From Marvania coccoides (Eukaryota > Chlorophyta > Trebouxiophyceae > Chlorellales > Chlorellaceae), in NCBI GenBank assembly GCA_963854735.1, contig OY978104.1, positions 1,116,001 through 1,180,000 of the forward strand: DNA of 64,000 bases, written 5' to 3'. The notes beneath the pieces were generated by a model. It had not been told where the DNA came from. It made no database searches and was given only the letters and a program-made list of their open reading frames with translations. The first letter of the stretch is position 1. Every line of letters begins with the position of its first letter. This document shows, piece after piece, positions 56,679-64,000 of the stretch. Both the position numbers and the translations under genes were made by a program.

Positions 56679-58655
56679 TCACTGGCTTGCAGGTGGGCCG
56701 TCTTCATCCTCTCCGTGGCCCAGCTCCTCAAGGGATTGCGCAGGAAAGGGAGTGGACTTTGTGAAATCCACTCTGTGCACCCGAGCTGCGGCCATGACGA
56801 TCTCAGGCAGGTCCTCAGCCCGGTTCCCTTAAAAAAGAAAAAGAAAGAAGGGGGCTCATTTAAAAGGGAACTGGCTCTTTAAACAGTGCAAAATTTATCG
56901 CTCAGGTCCATGTATCATGCAACTATGTGCATATCGCTCACCCTGCAGCACGAACGCGTTCTCAAAGATGACTGCTGCCAAGCGAGAGAGGTAGCCGTGA
57001 AACGCTCTCCTGGCAATGTAGGCGTAAGAGTGCACGTCCAGGTCCACCTCCACGTAATGCCCATTGGGGTGGGTGTAGAAGCGCTGCTGGGGCCGGGTCA
57101 GCAGGGGCTTGCCATTGTAGGAGCGCAGCAGGCGGACCTCAGCGCCTGACAGCGGGCCCTTGACGGCCCACTCGTCGACGTTGACGATGCGGGGGAGCAG
57201 CTTCAGACGATCGCGCGTAGGCTGCCTGCTTATATTAAAAAAAATTATATATATATAGAAACTTGTGATATAAATTTCAAATTATGCTGGGAAACGGGAG
57301 AAAAAATGAAGGGAAAAGAACTTGCCCGTCTGACTCCACGCCGTTGCCGAAGAAGCGCTGCACCATGCCCAGCGCCGCCTGGTTGGCCACGTGGCTGGGC
57401 TCCCACCCCTCTGGCAGCGCAAAATAGTAAACCAGCGAGTGGCCAGCCCCGTCGGTGCCGCCAAACACAGAGGGAGGGTAGGTTGGCAACTGCAGGTTGA
57501 TCACCAACAGCGGCGGGAGCCGCTTCCCGGGTGGCAGCGCTTCCGCGGCGGGCCCCAGCTTGGGCGCTGGCGGCAGCTCAATGTGCTCAGCGATGTGGTA
57601 CAGTTTGAAATCAAAGCTGTACATGTCTACGCCGAGCAAGCGGTACAGCCCTTCTCCTGCTGCCTCCTTCTGTTTGGACTTCATGTAGCTCTGCGACCGC
57701 ACCAGGAACGTGGAGGGGTCGGCCTCCTCCCAGGCGCACCCCGCCTCTGCCGCCTTGGCCTCCGGCGTGAGCTCCTTAAACGACATCCCCGCGCGAGGCT
57801 TGGCCAGGCGCAGCAGCTTGCGCGCGGCCAGGACGGACTGCGCCGCGGTGAACAGGTTGATGCAGCCAGAAGGCATCTCAGGCTCAAGAATGGCTGCCCC
57901 GGGGGGTATTGAAGTGCGGGGGGAGGCGGCAGAGTGGTGGGCGTGGGGCTTATGGCCGTGCGATCGATGGTGGGGGTGGGAATTAGGCCTGTCCATACTT
58001 TCCCGCCCATTCAATGACCCTGCCGCTGTTGGTGTTCTGTGCTCCCCGCTGCCGCCGCTGCTGGTGGTGGGGCCGTCGGCGCCGCCTTTGCTGCCTGCAG
58101 GCGCCGACGCCGCTCTGCTGTGCCACCATGCCGCCAGCCTGTCCACTATGCCTTCATCTGAGGCGGTGCTGTCAAAGTCGCCACCGCCAGCGTCTGAGAA
58201 TGAGCCACCGGTGTTGTGCAGATCGCCCCCGCCTCGGCTGGAGCCAGAGCTGGAGGCGACGTGGTGCTCAAACGCGTCAAAGTAGTCGTCTTCCTCGCCT
58301 TCAATGCGTGCGTAATAATAGGAAACAAATGATGCATTAGTAAAAATAAAAATAAAAATTGCGGTTTGTTTATAATAATAAACAAACATTCTATTATAGG
58401 CTGCCATAAATATTTAAATGCTCCTGTTGTACAGGTTGAAAGTAAAAGTCAGATAGAAGAGATGAGCGCGGTGTTTGTCTTACTCAGAGCGCTGCGTGGG
58501 CTGCCGTAGATTGAGAGCGGCAATTCGGAGCTGCCGATCGAAGTGCGGATGGTCAGCCCATTGGTGGCACCACTGGCGCCCTTGCTGCGGCGGGACCTCC
58601 GAGACCGGCGCTGCGGCGGCTGCTGCCTGCCGGTGAAGCAGGAGAAGAGGCCCAT
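56679..58655 (-). CDS. EDR2-like C-terminal (DUF1336) domain protein
   Basis: Exons 58655-58484, 58298-57326, 57225-56942 and 56827-56679 encode 525 residues. The DUF1336 region starts near residue 235: WEEADPSTFLVRSQSYMKSK, LYRLLGVDMYSFD, PPLLVINLQLPTYPPSVFGG, LVYYFALPEGW, RLKLLPRIVNVDEWAVKG, YVEVDLDVHSYAYIARRAF and a final EDLPEIVMAAARVHRVDF, matching plant EDR2-type proteins. The N-terminal 200 residues are Ser/Gly/His-rich, and I see no PH or START domain. MGLFSCF at the start could be lipid-modified. Intron 2 has a GC donor (57325). The intron 1 acceptor (58299) is weak but preceded by a TACTAAT-like branch site. Confidence 0.84.
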
Positions 58656-59038
58656 TGAGGCGCAGGCGAGGGAGCGGCAAGATGAGAAGGGGGACTAGCT
58701 AGGGAGCCGTGCTGCGCATGGTTGCTGCTAAAGTGTGGTGGAGAAATTACAAGGGACGCGATGGTGTGGTCGGGGAGGGTCCAGGGAGGGAAAAGATGCC
58801 GGAAACGAGCATATGTGTGGGATTGAAAGTTCTTTCAAAGTGGAGCGAAAATGACCGCCGGGACGGCGATTCCCATCACCGAAATGTCTCGAAGCTTGAC
58901 GGCGTTTTTTTGAGAATAGCAAGCGGCGCCTGCAGAGCAAGAACGGCATTTTCAGCGAAGTTTCAACGCGCTCTTTTCCCCCCTTCAAGCTAAAGCACTC
59001 TCCTTGAGGCTTGAAAAACAACAAATAAATTCCGAATC
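58656..59038. promoter_or_regulatory. Divergent promoter, EDR2-like / cyclin
   Basis: 383 bp between divergent starts, less AT-rich than other spacers, so part may be 5' UTR. Confidence 0.45.
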
Positions 59039-60650
59039 ATGTCGCCAGCGACGTTGCCAAGCAGGGGCTCCTTTGGGGGAGAGCTGGGCATGAATTATAT
59101 TCCATTTAAAACGCTTGAGCAGTTGAAGCGCTCGTCGCCCAGCCGACAGCACGGGCTCACGGAAGAGCAAGAAGACCGATGGAGGCGGGCAACAGTCAAC
59201 CTGATCATCTCCGCAGGCGGTCGTCTGAAGATGTGAGTAGTGAAATAAAATCAGTTTGTTTCATATTTTTTTATCCCCAGAGGAGTTTCAGAAATATAAT
59301 TCAATGCACCCCCATCATGGCATTGCTCTGCATTTCGGTCACCCCCCTTTCTCTCCGTTTTTGTTAACTTCAGGGACGTTTTTGCTGTCATCACCGCCCT
59401 TGAGTTCATGCACCGCTTCTTCGCCCAGTACTCGATGGTCACCAACGACAGATTCGTAAGTGCACCACTGACATCATTGTCCTCCTTCCGTGCAACACCT
59501 GGCACCACCTAGGCTCACCCCTCGATTCAATGCCATTCCACCAACCGTGCAGCTCGTTGCCATTGCTTGCCTGTTTCTGGGCGGCAAGGTGGCGGAATCG
59601 CCCAAGAGCTGCACCGACATCATCGTGTCGTGCGTGGAGATCATGACGGGAAACTCGGGCGAGGCCAACCGGCTGATGCACGACCGAGAGTGGCTCACCG
59701 CTGCCAGGGAACAGGTGTGCCGCGCAGAGCGGGCGCTGCTCTACCAGCTGGGGTTCCGCTTCGCCTGGACCAACACCACCCAGGTCATGGCCACCATTCT
59801 GCTGGACAAAACCGGGCTGTGGCCCGACCGCATCGCTCCGTTGTTTGGCAGTGACGATGAGCGTCGGACGCAGTTCAAGCAGGCATGCTTTCACCTGGCC
59901 AACCAGAGCGCCAAGATGCCGCTGGTGCTGCAGTATCCCTGCGCCGCCATCACCGCCGGGTGCATCTGGCTGGCCATGCGGATGCTGCTGGTGGACTCAA
60001 CGCCGCTGCGGACGGCGTGGCAGGGGCAGCCGTGGTACGCAGAGTTCGGCGTGACGGTGGCAGACTTGGAGTGTATTGCCGCGCAGATCAGCGAGTACGT
60101 GGTGCGGGACGCGCAGGCGGTGGAGGAAAACATCACTGCAGCGGAGGCGGTGAAGGCGGTGCAGTTCAGGGCGCCGTCGCTGGCGGAGATGAAGCAGCAG
60201 CAGGTGTTGCAGCAGGAACACATGGCGATGTTGGAGGAGCAACGCCAGGCTGCGCCGTTGTCGCCGCCGGCATCCCAGCCGTTGCAGCCGCAGCAGCATG
60301 AGGATGGGGAAATAGATGTGCCGGCGCAGCTGAGGAGCAAGCGGCAGAAGGTGACGAAGCAGCAAGGAATGAAGCAACAGCAGGGAGTGAGGCAGCAGGG
60401 TTTCCCGGCTCAACGACCGCCCTCGCCGCAACTGCAGGAAGAAGAGGAGGGGGAGGTGAAGGAGGAGGCGGAGGAGGGCGAGTTTGGGGCAGCAGAGCCA
60501 GCAGCAGCAGTGGCAAAAGTGGCAGCGGCAGAGACGAAAACTGAGGAGGAGGTGCCAGGCGCAGCAGAAGCAGAGGCAGGCGAAGAGGGGGAAGTGGCGA
60601 TTGGGGCTGGCGGTGGGGGTCAGCGGCCGCCATTGATAGGAAAGCAATGA
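59039..60650 (+). CDS. Transcriptional cyclin (cyclin T/K/L-like)
   Basis: Exons 59039-59232, 59374-59455 and 59553-60650 encode 457 residues. Two cyclin folds are visible. Box 1 has EEDRWRR-type helices (LTEEQEDRWRRATVNLI), VFAVITALEFMHRFFAQYSM and LVAIACLFLGGKVAESP. RAERALLYQLGFRF and PLVLQYPCAAITAGCIWLAM lie in the second half. The pattern fits partners of CDK9/CDK12 that phosphorylate RNA polymerase II. The C-terminal 170 residues are Gln-rich and then Glu/Ala-rich, as in many cyclin T/L proteins. Assignment between T, K and L is not possible by eye. Confidence 0.87.
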
Positions 60651-61830
60651 GGTATATAAAGTGGCATTGTAGGTGCTGTAACGATGAAATAATTAATTAT
60701 TTAGATTGTTAAACAAACAATGGTGGTGAGTATTGCAATTATAGTAGGGCGCAATGCCCGCCTTGCTGCTTATCGCTTATCTGCTTTATTTTTTTGAACG
60801 ATGGTGTGGGCGGCGGCGGTGCTGCTCTTCCGGACGTCCCCAATACTGTTGGTTGATCCTTAGACTTATTTTTGCGGGACGTGCAACTTGGGGTCCTGGC
60901 ACGTTGGCTCTTTAGGAGAAATCACGGTTACAACCTACTCTAGAGACGTTCCCCGAAGTGCACATCTGTACACCACGATTTTGCTCATAGTCCCCACAGC
61001 ATTGGGTAGCGTGAGAGGCGCTACAGCAGCGGCCCAGGAATTCTGATAAGCTGGCCACAACGTCTTTGCTGGGAAATACGTTGTTGTGATAACGTGTGGG
61101 CCGCACCATTAGCTGATACAATACTTTGCTGCCCATCAGTGTCGCCATTCCTGTGCCCCGTGAAGCATGCCACCGAGATAGAGTTACCCAACAACACCAC
61201 ATTGTGTTCTTTACCAGGGTCAAGTGGAAAAGATGAGGCGCAAACCTCTTGGCGGTGGTTCGCGCTCCCTACTAGTTAGCTCATTGTAGCTGCCAGTGCG
61301 TAAACTTTGGTTGTTTACTGCACTGCGACGTCGGATGCATCACTTCCCTGTGGTATCGTAGTCTCTATCGGACGGGTACAAATGGCGGGTGCCACATTTC
61401 CAGTGAGCACACCGGGTAGTACATCACAAACCCTTTAGCCAGGGGTTGAGTGACCGCTGTAGATGGGAGGGGTGCTGGGCGGGCCAGCATTGCCCAAGCG
61501 CGAACCCCAAACCGGACGGGCCGTTTGCCGTCAGGAGAGTCCTACTCCCCCCCCCCATTTTTTTTATTCATGTCGGTCGCGCCGTTGGGGGACTCAGGAA
61601 GGCAGGGGCCAGAGCCTTACATTGTGGGCGACGGTGCGGTATCGGCGTAATGCTGTATCCGTACGCCCCCATTACCTGAGGTTGATCCCACGGATGGAAG
61701 GGGGTACTCCGCCTTACTGTGGCGGGGTGAGTGGCACGTCGGCTTGCACCAACCTTGGTAGTAGACGTTACAACCATATGTAAAAACCCCAAATCGTTAC
61801 CCGGGTGGGGTTACGTATTGGTGTAACTTA

Positions 61831-61849
61831 CCTCCAAACCTCCAAACCT
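61831..61849. repeat. CCTCCAAA octamer pair
   Basis: Two and a half copies of an 8-bp unit, cctccaaa. Confidence 0.6.
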
Positions 61850-62199
61850 ATACGTATGAAGGTTGTAAATATTGAGCAGTTTTACCCATGAAACAACTCT
61901 CACATTTTGAGCTCGCCGTCCTCGTCTTCTTCTTCCTCTGCTGCTGCCGCAGCAGCAGAGGAAAAGGCGGCGATTGCAGAAGGGCGTGCGGCAAAGTCTG
62001 AAGCGCAGTGCTCTGCGCGAGGATGCTCTGGCGCTGGTGGAAGAGCAGGGAGGTGGAGCAGCTGCAGCAGCTGCTCAGCCAAGCTCAGGTCGAAGCATAC
62101 TCAAAGACCACCTACTGCTTCATTCGCCATGTCTGTGCTGAAGGGCCAGCACGTGCACCCGCCAGTATCGCTCTCTGCAGCTGTCATGCCGAGCTGCAG

Positions 62200-62220
62200 A
62201 CTTGGGAGAGTCTCCCAAGT
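62200..62220. repeat. Perfect 10-bp-arm hairpin
   Basis: acttgggaga, one G, then tctcccaagt: a 21-nt near-perfect palindrome. No T-run follows and it is not placed after a known gene, so its role is unknown. Confidence 0.7.
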
Positions 62221-62324
62221 CCAGCATTATTCCCCCGTTATTGGGCAGGATGGTGTAATCTCACTGATTAGGAATTGCTGGTTTTGACTGACCCCGGTTG
62301 GCCCTAGGGCTTCGCGCTTCATCC

Positions 62325-62349
62325 ACCAAACCTCTAAACCTCTAAACCT
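62325..62349. repeat. CCTCTAAA octamer tract
   Basis: Three adjacent units of the type cctctaaa/accaaa, related to the tract at 61831. Confidence 0.6.
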
Positions 62350-62502
62350 CATCATAGCCACGACTTTTTGCTACTGGCATTCTGGAAACACGTTATAGAG
62401 CGTGGCGCCTGTTTGATTAATAATTATTTCTATTTAATTTCGGTCGACCGTGATTTCGGTTTAAAGGTGGCGGATTGAAATCAATTTAATTAAAATAAAT
62501 AA

Positions 62503-62825
62503 ATGAAAACGTGCGCTGCTATACTGCTGCTGACGTTCCTCGCGGCCGCGATTCCTCCAGGAACCGCCCTGGCTCGCGGCAAAGCCCGCCGCCGCGATAA
62601 ATAATGCCACTGCCGCGAATGCCACTCTCGACGCCCGCATCGCGTACAGCACCACGGCCCGGCGGGGGATGTACTGGTTCGCCGCGTCCATCACCGACCA
62701 GCGGGCACTTGTGCGCGGGGTCGCTCGTCCACCCTAGCTGGATCGTCCCGGCCGCCCACTGCAAGTGGAAGCCGCCGTTCAGCCTCCTCGTCCGCCTGGG
62801 CGCCCTGAACCGGCTGGCGCCCTGA
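62503..62825 (+). pseudogene. Trypsin-like (S1) serine protease relic, frameshifted
   Basis: Three reading frames in succession spell the start of an S1 protease. Frame 1 from ATG 62503 gives a signal peptide (TCAAILLLTFLAAAIPPGTALA) and stops at about 62600. Frame 2 continues with DARIAYSTTARRGMYWFAASITDQ. Frame 3 continues with GHLCAGSLVHPSWIVPAAHC, the catalytic-His region, then VRLGALNR and a stop at 62825. No intron ends fit the shifts; a one-base insertion explains the second. The domains with the catalytic Asp and Ser are absent. A 16-bp direct repeat (ggcgccctgaaccggc) lies at the break near 62798-62830. Confidence 0.7.
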
Positions 62826-63409
62826 ACCGGCTGGGCGGGAGGGGAGCAAAGCACAGCCATGCCGCATCACGGCTCTGCTAGCCAAATGGTGTACCGCAGA
62901 AAGTTCCAACGCCAGGCCAGAAACTCTGGTTTTCGATCTGTCCTTGGGGGAGTGCCCTTGGGAGACCGTGCAATCGCGGCGGGATGGCCCTGGGAATTTC
63001 CAATTGTGAGCATGTTGATGTCAGTTACCAAAAAATAAATCAGAAGACATATCAAGTTTCAAGGAGGAGATATATGTACTCGTTCTTAGTAGAACAGTTT
63101 ATATGATTCTAAATGGTGTAGTCTACTATAGACGACACTCACAAAGAGATCTGCCAGTCGTGCTACCCCGCCACAGTCAGGCAGCTCCCCTCATCCGTTG
63201 GTTCAAACTCAGGTACTGTGAGCATACGGATACAGCAGCGCCATGTCGCCACCATATTTATGCTCGCTATCCACTTCAGGGGGAAATATTTAGTCTCCCG
63301 CCCCCACCCCATGCACCCAACGAAGGGGGGGGGGGGGGGGGAAGAGGCAAAATCAACGGCTGTAACCAAACTAATGGCAGAACTGAATCATTTCAAAAGT
63401 CGAACAGGG
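62826..63409. other. Spacer
   Basis: 584 bp with a 17-nt poly-G run at 63325-63341. No gene recognised. Confidence 0.4.
63325..63341. repeat. Poly-G run
   Basis: About 17 consecutive G on the plus strand. By analogy with the FtsH and GH28 introns it could lie in an unrecognised minus-strand intron. Confidence 0.75.
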
Positions 63410-64000
63410 TCAGCCAAGAATCCAGGGCAAGCACCAGATGTTGCGAGATGACATCATGCCCAGGCTGTCAATGAAGATGTACCACACGCCTCCAAACAAG
63501 ACCAGCAATGCCATTGTGTGCACAATTGTCGTCGGCATATTAGGGAGCAGCAGCGGTGTACCCCTCACGGACTGCAGCCACCTTTGTCTCGAGCGCTCTT
63601 CAAAAAGTAAGCTCGTCGCCAGGGGCACTGCAAACGTCCCAAATATCGTCATCGACCACATTCGAGCGACAACGCACGAGCAAGTTGCATTGGGGTTGGC
63701 AACAAGTGTTGGAAAGGGCGCCGCGCGGTGGTACACGGCACCCAGCCACTGACCTAACAAGTTGTTTGCTTCCACCACTGTGGCAGTCATTATTGCGGAG
63801 TCTGAGCAAGTGTATTTCACGTCAAAAAAGACGACAATGAACGTGGTGATGCCACACGTCAGAAATTGGAAAGGGCTAATGAGCTGGAAGCGCAAAGAAG
63901 CCGTCATTCCTATGATCAAGTCGATCACCACCGACATGACGACGAAGAAGCTCGCTTGTGGCACCGCACCGAGTACCGGGTAGAGCCGCGTGAAAGTTTT
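63410..64000 (-). CDS. Partial multi-pass membrane protein (runs off right edge)
   Basis: The frame is open from the window end to a stop at 63410, giving the C-terminal 196 residues; the start lies beyond 64000. Four or five hydrophobic segments are visible (FFVVMSVVIDLIIGM, FLTCGITTFIVVFF, MTIFGTFAVPLATSLLF, IVHTMALLVLFGGVWYIFI). No motif was recognised. GC-ending codons fit a real gene. It may belong to the same loose class as the protein at 55120-56064. Confidence 0.6.
   Translation of the reverse strand, partial: KTFTRLYPVLGAVPQASFFVVMSVVIDLIIGMTASLRFQLISPFQFLTCGITTFIVVFFDVKYTCSDSAIMTATVVEANNLLGQWLGAVYHRAAPFPTLVANPNATCSCVVARMWSMTIFGTFAVPLATSLLFEERSRQRWLQSVRGTPLLLPNMPTTIVHTMALLVLFGGVWYIFIDSLGMMSSRNIWCLPWILG

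Larger units (their letters stand above)
60651..62502. other. 1.85-kb region without a convincing gene
   Basis: Composition is intermediate, not the AT-rich style of other spacers, so it may be decayed coding or mobile DNA. Open frames at 61446-61783 (+) and 60912-61223 (-) have no domain or codon bias. At 61900-62082 the minus strand reads a short Ala/Glu-rich acidic tail ending in GELKM that could be a terminal exon, but no partner exon was found. Telomere-like octamers and a perfect hairpin lie within. Confidence 0.45.

Noticed and set aside
61446..61783. Overlapping plus-strand open frames in the gene-poor stretch
   Set aside because: No start context, splice partners, domain or codon preference; possibly decayed DNA.

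Overview
The window is nuclear DNA of a green alga (Chlorophyta), read from content alone. Genes are intron-rich, with short introns (roughly 75-190 bp), GC-rich exons and AT-rich spacers. Plastid-lineage proteins are present: a thylakoid FtsH protease, an ENH1-type PDZ-rubredoxin and two lumenal proteins with Ala-x-Ala cleavage sites. So are green-lineage enzymes such as hydroxyproline O-arabinosyltransferase and a sulfotransferase/PLP-transaminase fusion. I could not pin down a genus.

Layout, left to right. 21-4827: TRS120 (-). 6360-7447: secreted beta-helix protein (+) with wide empty flanks. 8637-10078: snurportin (-). 10123-13865: a tandem duplication carrying two copies of a small thylakoid-lumen gene (+), ending inside an intron of an RCC1-like gene (13521-15367, -). 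15613-19597: PDZ-rubredoxin and HPAT (+). 19835-23056: IPI1/TEX10 (-). 23363-24064: unknown protein (+). 24300-25519: quinone oxidoreductase (-). 25856-27283: HDAC (+). 27422-29717: sulfotransferase/aminotransferase fusion (-). 29932-32424: receptor-like kinase (-). 32878-33855: GNAT (-). 33991-36610: thioredoxin-like protein and GT90 (+). 37176-43581: mitochondrial-type carrier, FtsH and WDR12 (all -). 43805-46565: YbaK-domain protein and FES1 (+). 46740-48278: AAR2 (-). 48568-49749: EF-Ts (+). 50066-54458: GH28 and GT77 (-). 55120-56064: membrane protein (+). 56679-58655: EDR2-like (-). 59039-60650: cyclin (+). 60651-62500: no convincing gene. 62503-62825: a frameshifted serine-protease relic (+). 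63410-64000: a membrane protein running off the right edge (-).

Genes mostly sit in divergent or convergent pairs. The content is mainly housekeeping: vesicle tethering (TRS120), snRNP import and splicing (snurportin, AAR2), 60S assembly (IPI1, WDR12), organellar translation and proteolysis (EF-Ts, FtsH) and Hsp70 exchange (FES1). There is also a wall and glycoprotein component (HPAT, GT77, GT90, GH28, beta-helix protein, and a kinase with a Ser-Pro stalk of the kind HPAT-type enzymes could decorate). Exon models were built by eye from splice signals, reading-frame phase and remembered family conservation. No alignment or transcript data were available.
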